A stretch of DNA of 64,000 nt from Casuarius casuarius (taxonomy: Eukaryota > Chordata > Aves > Casuariiformes > Casuariidae): contig PTFA01000005.1 in the NCBI GenBank assembly GCA_003342895.1, positions 2,340,274-2,404,273 on the forward strand, given 5' to 3'. This document shows, one piece after another, positions 39,093-52,542 of this stretch. Within the stretch, counting starts at the first letter, position 1. Every line of letters begins with the position of its first letter. A program made the position numbers and the translations under genes. The notes below the pieces were generated by a model that made no database searches, was not told the origin of the DNA, and saw only the letters and a list, made by a program, of their open reading frames with translations.

Positions 39093-40904
39093 GCTGTGGC
39101 CTGCAGCTATGCTTCCTTAGGCTGCACTTACGTCAACTATTATAAGCTAAGTGGGTCAGCCTAGGCCTGCAGTTGATTTGGAGACGTCCAAGAAAAACTG
39201 AAGGGGGTGCTGCTGAACAGTGGGTGGTATTCTTCCATCTGAGTCACCACTGAACCAGTGCTGTGGCATGGTGCTACAACTTCCAGGGCCCCCAGCAAGA
39301 TGTAATGCTGAAGTCCTGACCACTTGATCTCCTAGTAAAACAAAAAGGATTTTTTCATTGTTTCGTGCTTTCATGTCTAAAGCTGGAGTCTTCTGTCAAA
39401 TTGCATTTGGTTAACAGAAATCACTATGCTCATATGCACCAACTAATGCCCTGGTATCAGTTGGTCTAGCCTAACACCTGCACAACAGTTTTTCTGGGAG
39501 AAATGGCAAAGCTGATCACAAGGACACTGCTGCCTTCTGTCCCAGAGGCAACTGCGTCTCAGTGGCAAGTAACAATCAGTGTGAGTGCTCAGGGTAAAGA
39601 AGGGTTCTTTAAATGTAAATTAATATTCTTTTGACTTGGAAATGAAGTACAGTGTCCCTCAGGGCAAGAAGGAAATTCCATGTCTATGACCATTATTTGA
39701 TGGAACTCTTTCCAATTACTTATCCTCTGAACTCTTTAATTCACAGAGTCTTATGTCTAAGGGGGGAAATATTCCTGAAAAGCCTTGTTAAGGATGTGGA
39801 TGGAAGCAGAGAATTTCTTGACTGCTTTGGCTAGGGAATAGGAGGTACCTCATGGTTGTGTGAAAGGGATGCTGATCTGTCGAAGGTCTGCAGGGCTGGG
39901 CACTACTAAGGGCCATGCACACAAGGGAACTGCATGCCAGACATTCCTTAGCAAAATTACATAGCAAAGAGACTAAGGAATGAGCTAAACTTTCACAGAT
40001 GTGCACAGTTCCACATTACATCACTGATTCTGGAAATCCAACAGTGACTAGCTGGAATGGGTAAGATAATAGATCTTGGCAGGATATTCGTCAATATCTC
40101 TTACTCAACAGTCCAGTGTCATAGGCTTACATTTTCCTTCGTGATCCTTAAAATCAGAAAGACAAATTATTTGGCTCCCTCCATCCTACTCTCTTCTCCA
40201 TAACCCAGAGCTAAACTCCTAAACCTCTGGAAATATTTCTGTAACTAGACTAGCTCCTTCTCAACTTTTGGAATCTAAAATGCAGCTGAGGGCAAGAGGT
40301 GCTAATGAGACACTTGCAAGTGGAGAAGGAGTGATGGTGTTTTGAATCACTCTAGGCTTTTTTTTCTTCATATAATATCCACTGTTTGGTAGTGTCTATG
40401 CAGACATGGCAGATGCAGGCCAGCTTAGTGCAACTCAGCAGTTTGGTCTTTCTATGTGCCAAGCACTCTGAACAAAATTGTGTGAATGCCTAGATACAGA
40501 CTTAGGTTCCTTAATGGAATCTTAGGACTCCTGAGGTGTTGTGGTTGGGGAGGGAGGAGTTTAATTACGTGTAAGTATGTCTGTGTCACTTTCTCTTTTG
40601 GGGAGATTCTAAACCCAAAGCATTTGCCATATTCTTTCACTCCATTCTTCAGTCTCTCATTATCCTCTAGTCATCCCCCTCTCCAGTGGACAGCATGGCC
40701 TGCTTTCTAGGATCACTGAGTTTTACTTACCGTACCGTACTTCTGCAGTAACTTAGGACTCATGTGATATTCTTGATTTCCTTTGATTTCTTTCTGTTAC
40801 ATTTTCTAGTTGTGGCCTTCAGTCTTTTGCTAGTGGCTGCCAAGTTTGTTGGAAAGTGTTTTGCAGCTTGCAATGCATATAGAATAAAAGTTTGGTGGAT
40901 TTTT
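39093..40904. other. Intronic DNA, nothing recognised
   Basis: No gene or identifiable repeat is visible. A short direct repeat, taccgtaccgta, lies at 40729-40740. Confidence 0.5.
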
Positions 40905-41002
40905 GTTGTAAGATATCTAATGCACGGTTGCTTGGTTTTGCAAGGAACTAGAATCAGTGACTCAGTTGGTCCCTTCTGGCCTATTGGTTTATATGTTTTT
41001 GT
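40905..41002 (+). repeat. Possible old CR1-type 3' tail
   Basis: 'ggaactagaatcagtgactc' then 'ttggtcccttctggccta' then 'ttggtttatatg' resembles the 3' end of an older CR1 subfamily ('...ggtcccttctggcct... atctatg'). Only the last 50 bases or so are convincing. Confidence 0.45.
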
Positions 41003-44000
41003 AACAGCTGGTACTGAGAGCTCCAAGCGTCAGGATGAAATTAGGAGGCGTCTGCACTCCATTCGCTTTCCTCAGCCTATTTCTTGCTTGTGATGGCTCA
41101 GGAAGACCATGGCAGCCTCAGCATCTCACAAATATCAAGGGAAAGGCACTTACATTTATTGTTTGACCTCAGATGAAATAAAAATCCTCCATCTTTCTGA
41201 TGACATGCTCTTTTTGACTGATGGCAGATTCATAACAAGAAAAACCTGCAAGGAGCCAGGAGAAAAACAAAAGGAACAGAGGATGATGGAAGCACAGGAA
41301 TAGGATGTGGAGTATTATCATGTGATTTGGAAGTTCCAGTTCTGCCTTGGTGACTAAATAAGTTAGGGCTTATACATCAATCCAAGGAGTGCTCCAGTGA
41401 AAGAAAAGATGAGGAACTGTTAATAATAGAAGGAGACTGAAGATAGAGGCAGGAAGAAAGAAAATGGGGAATTGTACAAACTTACAGAATTGAAATTCAA
41501 ACCCATATGGAGGCTGCTTCTCAATGATGTGTCATCTGCAGGCTCCTCCACTGATGGGCTCCACATGAAATACAACGGGCTGTGAGGCAAATGAGAACCT
41601 CCAGGACCAAGCAATACTAGCACATTTGAGAATGGGAAACTTGCCACATCACCCTTAGCTCTCCATAAAACAATAATGCTGGCATCTGAGAATAGATTGC
41701 TCAACATGCTCCAGCAATACCACCATCTGGCCCAAGAGCAGCAACTTGAAGTGTTCATATGCCATCTTGCAGAATGTGCTGAGGCTTTGTGACTTCTGGA
41801 TGGCATGAACCTCTGAAATGCAACAGGTCTGATCAGTTGATAGCATTAGTTTCTACCTCATTTTCTCCTTCCAGTTGTTTGCTGTTTTTTTGTTTGATTT
41901 TGTTTCATTAACCCAGCCTTCTGAGGGAGAGGGCTATGCAGCAGTCACTCTTCTGTTTAACTTCCTTCCTAAAAACAACTGTCAGACGGTGCCAGGGTTG
42001 GAGTGATTACAAGATCCTTTACGTAAATTCACCAACATAAATCATTTTCCTGAAACTCATTTGTCTTAACGAGTTCTTGTATCAATGTTCTCTTTATTAT
42101 CTCTCCTTGAGAAAGCTTTAGACAGTCTTTAGACAGACCCTCAGTTTGTTAAAGGAGAGGATAAAATGAAGGCAACCGATTAGATTTACTAAAAACTATG
42201 CATGTATTATAACAGGCTGACTGTTGCACTCATGCATGCCCCTGTAAATGCTTTCTGGGGAAATGCAAGGCAAAATGAAGCATTTTGCTTTTTGCTTCTT
42301 CAGCATTTATGAAAGCTGCCTTGAGATGACACTGTGTGGTTTTATATTAATACTCCCTTTCCTCTCACTATTTTTATTCAGTCTTACCACCTTTTTTTTA
42401 TATTGCATATACCAGATCTTTACTGAAAGCAACGTGGTAGGGCTTTTGGTCTTGACAGTGGATAATGAGGGAATTGAGGAGGAGGGTAGGGTAACTTTTG
42501 TTCTGTTTTGGGAGGTTTTTGGTGATGATCATTTTCTTGGGGGGGTCTTCTTGCACTTTTTTTAAGAAAAACGAAATACTGAAGTATGGAAGGAAAGCAG
42601 TGCTTTGAGAGTTAGCTTCACATGACATTCCTATTTGTGATTCTCCAACTTTCTCAACTGCATTCACCAACAAAAAGGAGGAAATAGGGGGAATGAAGAC
42701 ATCATGCTTTGAGTGTCTGGAAAATAAAAATACATTGGGGCTTAAAAAGGTAAATTAAAAGTAAAAAAAATCATTTCTCGATTCATTTTTATCTCACTTG
42801 TGATAGGACTGGAATGGGCATGAATCTTGAGATATGCAGCACTGCACGGAACAGCTGCTGTAGCATTGGGACTCATGCCACGTCCATTACTACAGCCAAT
42901 TGTTCTCTTAGAGACAACAGACATCGTTGACTACAGCGCTACCCTTCTCCTTATTTGCTTATTCAAGGTATTTTTTAGTTAGCAATGCAGCTTATATCTC
43001 TACCAAGACTGAAACAGCCTTCCCTATTAACTGTTCAACCAGCTACTAAAGGTTTAATTAAATCTGCCTCTGTTGCCTGTGGGCTCATTAGAATTCCAGG
43101 GGCTTCTGCTCTCTCCTCACTTATGTCTCTTCATGGCTATGGGCTTCCACTGGATTGGTTTCATTGCCTTCAATGGTTACTCTCAATTTTTTCCAAGGTA
43201 AACAAAAGAGGAATTACACACCAAGTGTCTAGAAGACATTGGGAACAGACAGAATATGTGAATAGTATTCTTGTTTGCATCTACGGTTAGTTAATTCTGC
43301 AGAAAATCTTTTCTGGAGACTGGTTTGAATGCTGCTTGGGAGGTGGCTTGATCTGATCTATTTTTTCTTGAAAACCTATTCTTTTGTAGTTAATAATTAA
43401 AACACTAACAACAAAAGCCTGATCAAGAAAATTGGTTTGGATTCTTCAAAGTCTAATCCCCAGACAGTCAATGAATGCATACTCAGAAATCCTGTGTTGT
43501 GGAAAGGCATCAAGTCTTTCTACTCGGGTAGAAATCTACCTGATTTTCCGGTACCTATGGAATTGCTATGCTCTCTCCATTATTGTAATTATGATTTGGT
43601 AAGCCATGNGGAGCATCAAAAGTTCTCACGATGAATGGACTTTGTGTCAACATACTGTTACACCAATTGGCACCAGCATTCCCACTTGCATGCCAGCATT
43701 GTGCCATTAAAGCAGCATTCCCATCTTGCAAAACAGGCTAGAAATATCCTCAGTGGATGGATGGGCTTGCTATTATTAACTAGAATATCTGTTAGCAAAT
43801 GAAGCGATTTCTGGCCTGGTGCTACTGGAAATCACTAGGCTGAGATGACAAGGAACAGCCTGAACTGTTCAGTGAAAAGTAGTTCTCTGAGAAGCAGAAC
43901 TTTACAAAGGAAAAGGGAAAGGGAGGGGTCAGTAGCAAGTAATCAGATCACACTCGCACTCATCATCATGATGGGCAAGATAAAATTGAGATGTCACTTT

Positions 44001-44270
44001 TCCAGATTCACATCAAGTTCTCCTTTATCTAAGTTCATAAATATGAAAGCTAAAGAGCCTTTTCTGATGCATTTGAGGAACTTTTTTTTTTCATAATTTA
44101 TATGAATATCAGTGCTTGGGGAAGTGGAAGATTAATGGCTACTGCTTGGTGCCAAGCAGAGCACAAGCAGACTTCCTTTGTGCAGCTCTGCAGTTTCTCC
44201 TCGCCTGCAGTGCCTCTGCTAGCCTCGTCCTGAGCAGCTGTGCAGCTGCCAGTGCACCAGACTTCTCCTA
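41003..44270. other. Intronic DNA, nothing recognised
   Basis: No gene or identifiable repeat is visible. 44089-44098 has a T-rich patch only. Confidence 0.5.
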
Positions 44271-44610
44271 GCCCACATCTATTCATTCATGCAGCTCTGC
44301 TGCTGATGCAGAAAGTTGCCTTGTTATTCTGGTGTGGATCATCCACACAGCTCTGCTGATGCATTAGAATCCTGATTTATGCTTTCTCATGCTATTCCAG
44401 TATTGTTCCTTCACCTATTTCAGCAGCATTGCTGCTCATACAGCATCTCCTAGTCCTTTGCGCAGCACTGGTCCTGCATTTGAGTTCTACAGCATCTCTT
44501 CCTCTAGTTCGCAGTGTCTCTTCCTCTAAATGCAGACCTCCTGCAATCATCTCAGTTCTGCCCAGCAACTCCTACCTTGCAAATCCAGTTCTGGATTTGC
44601 ACAGTGGCTC
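44271..44610. repeat. Patch of short palindromes and diverged direct repeats
   Basis: The patch has two hairpin-forming sites: gtgtggat-c-atccacac at 44332-44348, and an 11-bp perfect inverted repeat with a 2-base loop at 44578-44601 (arms tgcaaatccag and ctggatttgca). The phrase cagctctgct recurs around 44292 and 44347, and tctcttcctcta is repeated at 44495 and 44517. It looks like a decayed low-order repeat region. Confidence 0.55.
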
Positions 44611-47600
44611 TGGTGAGCAAAGCTGACTAAACTCACTGCAATTCAACTTAAGGCAGATCCAAGGCAGCCTGTAGGCATGACAGCCAATGCATGAACTTGC
44701 TGCCTCCAAAGCTCTTCCCATCTAGCAGGGGCTAGTGGTAGTAGCATGGTGCATCCTGTAGACAAAATGTACTGTTTCCATTTAAATAGGAGCATCCCCT
44801 GCTATGGGGTTAATTCCCATAAAAAACACTCCTACAGTTTGTATTGAAACAAAACTGTTGAAGATCTCATAGCACCTGCCACATTGCTTGCTACAGCCAC
44901 TCAGAAATGGAGTGGCAAGGAATGTTGATACAATCTTTTTGCTCCATGGCCTGTGGTCTGACAGTTGAGGCTGAGATCAGAAAGCCTACATTTGATTTCA
45001 GCAGTCTCAGTTCTGTAATATGTACCTTTGCCTGTTTGTTTCCGTGTACTAGCAGGAACTGGGTTACAGGTGCAGAAGTCAGCATTTTGCTCGCCTCCTG
45101 AGCACTCCCACCTGTGTTTTTGCAATCTTGATTTCCTCTTGCTTGAAGCCTCCACTTAGTTCTCTCCTTCTTGCAGCATGACTTCCTTTCTGCTTATTCA
45201 GAGCTTCTTCTAAAGCCATCTCTGGAGCTTTCTGAGTCCCAGTTTCAGAATGTGGTCATTTATTCTTTGGACTACAAAACACAGGTCAAAAGAGCTGATT
45301 TTTCTATAGTCATCACCACACCACTAAACAACACAACTAAATATAAGTTCTTTTAAAAGTCACTGGGCAACCCTCCCCTTCAGTGTTTTGTTACTGTTGA
45401 TTTTTTTAATTCACAGGGTTCCTGAAGCCTATCAGGAATAAAAACCATCAGGTATAAAAACTGGATACATGTGACATGAAGCACATCTCACTTAGACTGC
45501 TCATCTAGCCAGAAGTGAGTGAATATATACTTTTATATACTTTTATACCCCTCATTCCTAGCCAACATCACCTATCTGTACACAAATGTATGTCAAAGGG
45601 ATGTGTGGAAGGGAGATGTATTCTCTTGTGGATACAGGTGTATCATTCACATCCCACTTCCCTCTTCCTGTTCGCTCTTCATGCCATGTTCGCAGCCCTC
45701 CCACCAACAGCCATTTTGGAATCTCGCAGCAGAAACCTTCATCAAAGCCTTGTTCTAAGCAGTGTTATATTCCTATACTGCCTTCATGATGCAGTGGCAT
45801 CTGCACCACTGGCTTCTGGGCAGCAGAGCTGTAGAATGGTGGTTGCAGGGGAAAAGGAGGGTGCAACTACCAGTCAGAAAGAGGAACAAGGGCCAGCTAA
45901 GTAGAGTGCTGGCTGGAAGGAGCCAGTGAAATTTGGAGAGAGGATCTAAATGCTCTCCCTTTAAGCCAATTTCATTCAGGTCAGTATCTGCAAATGCTCC
46001 TGTTGCTCTCAGGAGCCCCACAGGTCCTAAATTTTCTTCATGACTTTAACAAAAGGAGTAATAATAGGGAAATGTCATGAAAAATATTTTAGCTATTTTT
46101 TGTGACATATCTCCAACTGGTGCTGTACTGCATCCCAAGGGAACAGTGCCTCCAGTTACTCTTTACCCCAGGGAATTCAAAACAGCAGCAAATAAAATAA
46201 GAATGGAGAAATAAAAAATGGTGCTGGGAGATGGAAAGATGAGTGAGGTCCTGATCCTCTGAGATGCTGAGTCATTTTAATTTGAGGCCAATCCTCAATC
46301 CAGTCCTCAGGATGGAGGATCCCTATCAAAGCGTCAGGTTACAAGACAAGTCCCTGTCCAAAGGGTCAATTACAGCAAGTCAGACTGATCCAGCGAAACA
46401 TGCTGTAGCATCAGGCACTGTACAACAAACAGGAAGGATGGAGGAACAGGGCAAATGCTTTTCTTTTTACTGGAAATGTAAACTTCATTCCAGAATCCAT
46501 TAAGCCATGCGTACCAGTGAAGCAAGAGCTCTCCTTGGCCAAGGCAGGAAGGGTGTCACAGAGCAAGATTTGGAGACTGTACGCAGGACTTAGTGTTTGC
46601 ATGTACTGGTGTGTTTGTGTTGGGGTGGAAGGGGATGGAGACAGCAGACTCCATATTTGATAGGAGAAAGGGAGAGGGATAATACAGCTGTGGGAAGAAG
46701 GGACTTCATCTTGCTAGGCAGTGGCTTTTGGAGAAGGCACTCTGTCAACTTATTCACATGCACAGCTGTGATAATTACTTTCCACTTCCCTAGCTCACAT
46801 GCAGTGCCTACCTCTGTGGGAGGCTTTTCCTTTTGCTCTCACAAGAGGAATGATTTTTGGTGCCTTGCATGTGCTTGCTGAGCTCTCTCTCATCAAATCA
46901 GACCAAAACAGCAGAGACAGTAGACCCTTAACCTACCTCCTCTCGCTACTCCCTCCCCACATCATTCTCTGCAACCTGTAACTGGTTCACTGCTGCAAGA
47001 AACAAAACAGGCAACATCAACTTATATATCTCTTGGATTTGGTGATATTTTCTTGCTCATTAGTACAAGGGCTGGCTGCCTTTGCGAACGTTGCTGGACT
47101 TATGTGCAATACGTATTCACAGTCCTGTCTACCTGAGAGCATGTGTTTCAATTCCCCCTCAAATTCAAGATTCAACTTTATCTCCAGCCTCTGCCACTCC
47201 TTCTTTCTAGTATATCTGACTGACACCAATCATGAAGAGATGTTATCGATTTTTGACCAAGTTCTAGCATCTTTATTTGGGCAAAAATCTTCCTAACATA
47301 AAGCTGTCCAGGGAGTGAATCAGATTTTAGGAGTTAGAGCAATGTTATTTATGCCATAGAAGTTGACCTTGTAACATTTAACACTTCTTGTTCTGTTTGT
47401 CTTCTTCTTTCGAGGCACTGTAGCTTACTTGACAGATCAGTGCCCTGGGCCACAGGTTTTATTCTCAGCTTTGGCTTGTTGGGTGAACTCAAGCAGAACA
47501 TTTTCCATCTCTTACCCTCTTCCGTAGGACCTTCTTTGTAAAGCACTGAAGGGTCTGCTAATAAACAGTGATGTAGAAGAGATAGTGGTAATATTATTTT

Positions 47601-50600
47601 TTCTTATATGGTTTTTCTATCATCCATGCTGCAGTAAGATCTTGCAATGGTGAGAAATATGCTAGAAGAAAAGCTTACACACTTGCTACTTGCCTGCACT
47701 TTTAGATATTGGTAGGGACACACTCTGCAAATACCTCACTTGTGAATAAGTGCATTATTCCCCAAAGCACTTTAGAAAATGTAACATTACTGTGTATATG
47801 TGCTCATCTCTGAAACGCAGCTGTTCCTGGGGTTAGATACGACAGCTGCCCATAGCAGCCTGCAATGAAGCCTTGTATAAAACTGCAGCAGAAGAATGGG
47901 CCTGATTCTTCACTGTTTTGTAAGTCATGTTATCATTTGTGCTTGAGGTAGTAGGATGTGAATTGCTCAGTGATGATTTTCTAGTATCTCAAACCCATGC
48001 CACACAAGGGTAAATAACTTGACAAGGAGAAGGCAATAGAGAATGGGACCTATCGTCATTAGGCAAAACAGTGAGAGGAACATGACAACAGATTCAGGCC
48101 AGCATCTGAAGAGGGATAACGTCCTTGCTTTCTACATGTGTGTTCTGGGAAGGGACACAGGTGTTTTAAGTCCCTGACATGTAATCTGAAAAACAGGTGT
48201 TAATGCTAGGCTGGGACATTCTGAAAGAGATAGTATCTGCAGATCTACCCCAGTGTCCTCTCCCAGCACTCTAGGTATTTCTTGATCTCCCAGACTGTCT
48301 GACCAGGCCAAACTGCATTTGTTTATGAGATTTGACAAGCTCCCATCCTGCTGTGATGAGAGCTAGTCACATACACTCTGGGCATGCAGTAGTGAGCTCC
48401 TTCCTCAAGCACAGGAGTTGCTGACTGGGGAGGTGGCTTCAACCCGTCAGTACCTGTTAAAGGTAATGTTGTGTGTGGTGTTCGTTAGTAATTTCTCCTG
48501 AGTAGGAAGGCTCATAAAAATAGAACATAGCCCCCTGTCATTCCTTCCCTCCCTTCTCCCAGCTACATTAAAATGTCATTACAGTAGCACACGTAAATGA
48601 ACCAGGCATTCAAGCACTTCACAACTTCTGCAGGATGAGGTTAAGGGGACTCCTGGCATTTATGTATTCTTCAGCTTTCAGTGGGTCCTTTCACCATTCC
48701 CTTTTAACTCCTCCCCACTGCTGTCCCCTTTTCCACCAACCTGTATCTCCCTGCACAGGTAACCCCCACAGAACCCAGAAGTATGGTACACTTTATTTTA
48801 TGACTGCTGCACAGGCTTGGGAGAGCATGCAGTTGTGCACATGCCTGGGATGCAGTCCTGAGGCAATACTACAGCCATGCTTTCAGGCTTGGGGATTGAA
48901 GAGCAGGTTAACATAGAACTAAGGCCAGCCTGAGNGCTGCCATAAGCAGAAAGTAGAGACACACTGTAGATGCCTCTCATCCTCTTCTTCCCCTCCTACC
49001 CTATCACTAGTTATTTCCTGTCTCCTGCCTACCTGTAAAATGACTTGTTGAAGTCAAACAGAGTTTAGCAGGAAAAAAAAAAAGGCACCCAAATCTAACC
49101 ACCCCTTAAAAAGGAATGGATTNGTTCTTTCACCTTCAGGAGGCTAAGTACCTTTAAATGTCTGAGACCAGAATTCTTTGCCAACTCTTTTCACTCATCA
49201 AGGATACAATCTGGTCCTGGATTCTCCATCTTCTTGGCTGTGTAAGAGCCACAGTAAATGAGAGAATAAAGATAGCATAATCGTTCCAGTCAGAGCATGT
49301 CTAGTGAAGTCAGTATTTATGTATTCAGCTTGACAAAGATGAGAATCTCAGTCCTTTCTTGGCAGAAATGAGGAACTAGCAGTGGATGTCACTGCAGCTA
49401 TCAAGGAGCTCAGTCTTTTCCCAAATGACCAATAAAGAATTCTTGGGGGAAACATTACAGCAATTGGCTGTGCCATCCCAAATGACTGCCATCGCAAGTA
49501 TGCAGGGAATCTGACAGGCTAATAACTAACTCAAACTAACTAGCTCCAGTGGTGGGACAGAAGTCAGCTCAAGAAGATCTATAACATCAGATGTTGTATA
49601 CAGGAGTAATCTCATCTCTCTCCAACTTTGAAGTCACTTAATTAGGGCAATTCAGTTGCTCAGGTTTGCCGTTAAGTGATAACAGAATCTGGCTCTTAGA
49701 CCTACACAGACTGTAAACTAGTGCATACTACTGGTCCATGTAGTCTATCTACTTGAGGAGTTTGACTGGATATACATTTATTATCACAAAACACTATAGA
49801 AGAAAACCATTTAAAGGAAGTCTTTGGCCTGGGAACCACAGAGTGTTCAGAGAAAAGAGAGCAGATTCCTCAGATCCTTTGCAAGTTCAGATGAAGGTCA
49901 GTGGTCCACTGTACACGGAAATCAGCATGGACCCTCAGGACAAATCCAGATACTCAGTTACTATGGTGAAGGGGGCCATATGTGTGCCTAGGCAGACACA
50001 GGCAATCTACTGGTGTCCTACTGGGAATGGATTTGCAAATTAAAAACCAGCAAATGAAAGACAAGGACATTTGTGAGTCTTCAGAACTGACTGCAGAGCT
50101 AAAATGTTTCCTGGAACAGCCCAACAAAGACAGAAACAGCCTTCTTCATGGAGGAGCAAAAGCAAGGGCTGAGCGTGATTCCGTAAGCAAAACAGAAAGA
50201 AAGATAATAATCCCTATAAATCTGGACAGGTACCCTCCCTTTCAGTAAATGCTATCTTGTGTAGAGACAACTAAGGACCTCAGGGCCACAACCACATCTC
50301 TCCAGGAGACGGATCCAAGAATGTTCCTCAGGAACAGGGCCCCACTTGGGCACAGCAACACCAGGATGCTGGACACTGAAAAAGGTGCTGTGAGAGCGAC
50401 TTTCCCATTACAGCAGTGTGAACCGCTTTGGAGGACTGCCCGGAAATGGATGTCAGAGAGACTAACAGATTGATAGGAAGGTTTTGATTTTTAATAGAAA
50501 GCTCAGAATTTGAACAAACATCTGAGTGCAGCAAAAGCTGAAGAAAACCTCAAGCCTCTGTAATGTTTTCAGTGTCAAGTTTCTACTACTCTTGAGAATG

Positions 50601-52528
50601 ACATAATGTTTTAGTGTGTTTCAGTAAATATAAATTAACCTCTCTTGTAGTAACTGTCTCAGCAGCAGCTCATGCCCATGCAATTTTTAGCATGTGGGTT
50701 AAGATGATCCACCAAATTCATGTGTGAAGCCAGAAACAGCAAGAGACTCCATTTGGCACTGTTAAACCCTCACCTGGCTGCCCACTGAATTCCTGCCATC
50801 ATTTCCCAGCTCTTTGTAACTTTAATATTCCAGGACTTTTAAGAGGTGATTACACACAGAAAGCCAACTCCATGAAACATTCCCATATTTGGAGTGGAGT
50901 AGAGTATGGGTGAGCTAATTTTAAAAAATATCTGGGGTTTGGTGTTTTTGCCTGGTTTCCTAAGGAAAATGTGTTTTCTGTAACCATATATTTCCTTGTT
51001 CCTTCTATGCGTATGTGTCTCTGTTTTTCTATATATGTATGTGTGTGTGTCTATATGTTGGTTCCTACTTTCTAACTATGGATCCCAATGTGTAGTTTCA
51101 ACAAAGTTTAACAGAGTAATAGTGATCTCAGATACATTAACTTCTTATGAGTTCCACGAAAATAGGTGGCTGGGTAGAACAGAGAGATCTTTGTAGAGTC
51201 TCCCCTGAGGGAAAGGTTGCAGAGTGAATTGAACCAGTACTCCACACAGAAGACTCCATACTGGAAAGAGATGTTATAAAAGCCTCAATACCAGAAAAAG
51301 CTTAGATCAGAACTCATATCTTGTTCTGACATCAGAAAACGTAGCGATGACACAAATCTTCTGGAAGCCAAGCTTTGTTAGTTCTGCAGCTCACAGGCCC
51401 CCTTGTTTTCAGTTGGAAGAGGGCAGGCAAGATAAGGAAGTTTACCATCTTTCATTTCATATTAAAAATCAGTTCAGTTTAGCCAAAATATTGCTTCTTA
51501 GATGGAACTAACCACAGAAAATACTGAACCCTTTCTATCCCCCTCAGAAAGTTACAGCTTCAGAGCACATGAAAATAACAGCTGATAAATGAACATAATC
51601 TTAGGAAAAGCTATAAAAATAATACCTGCATAAGAAGCAGACTGAGAGTGCGTGCTCAAGGTAGAGAACAGAAAAGCATTTTCAAACAGAACAAATACGT
51701 CTTTATAACCCTGCAGCAATAAAATTCCTACCACCTTAAATTAAAATACCATAACAAAACATTGTAACACAAAGAATCAAAATGTTGTTTGATGGTTTTC
51801 TCATTGTTGGCTGTTATTTCTGCGATGAGCTGCTATTCTTTGCTATTGTCAACACTCATTTACACTAGTGGATGTTTGTGTATTTGTGTGTGAGGACAGA
51901 TGCACAAAATCTGGTACAGATCCTCAGGTGATGTAAATTGCCTTGGCTGTATTGACGTCAGTAGAGATACACTGATTTCCTCCAGCTGAAGATTTGCTTT
52001 TCTGTGCATAAAAAGCGCAGAAACTAGGTGCTGTTTCACTTTTCTCTTAGATACTGTAGACAAATGTACATGCAAACACATTCTCTCTTATATGTGCAGA
52101 TATACATATTGCCTTGCAGTACACATTGCAAGTAATGACAGGGGCTCTATGCTGCTTCTTATGTTGAAATTTATAAAAAGGATAGTTCATGATCTGTCTG
52201 CCCACTCTTATCTGTAACAATGTATCTTCAACTGCTTTGTTACAGATCTTAAAACACACGGAGAAAAAAGGGACTGTCCAGCATCAAAAGTCTGTTAAAA
52301 TTACATTTAGGAAGAACTGAACTTTGATCTTAAGACTGCCAGTCTAATGCTCTAGCTGAGAGATCTTACTGCCTCTTAAACACAGCCACTGCACAGAACA
52401 AATCCAATAGTCGAGACTTTCATTTTCTCATCTAGAGTTTAGCTGACTGAAATAACAAACTCCAAAATAGATGAATAATAGAATATTGTTAAACTAGTTT
52501 GTGTCAGGACACATCTCTTTTGGGAAAA
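44611..52528. other. Intronic DNA, nothing recognised
   Basis: No gene, RNA gene or identifiable repeat is visible. 51010-51060 is a TG/TA-rich stretch. Open frames at 45515-45904 and 49753-50248 have no family motif. Confidence 0.5.
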
Positions 52529-52542
52529 AATATATATATATA
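52529..52542. repeat. Short (AT)n run
   Basis: This is a pure AT dinucleotide run inside an A/T-rich segment that could form a small cruciform. Confidence 0.85.
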
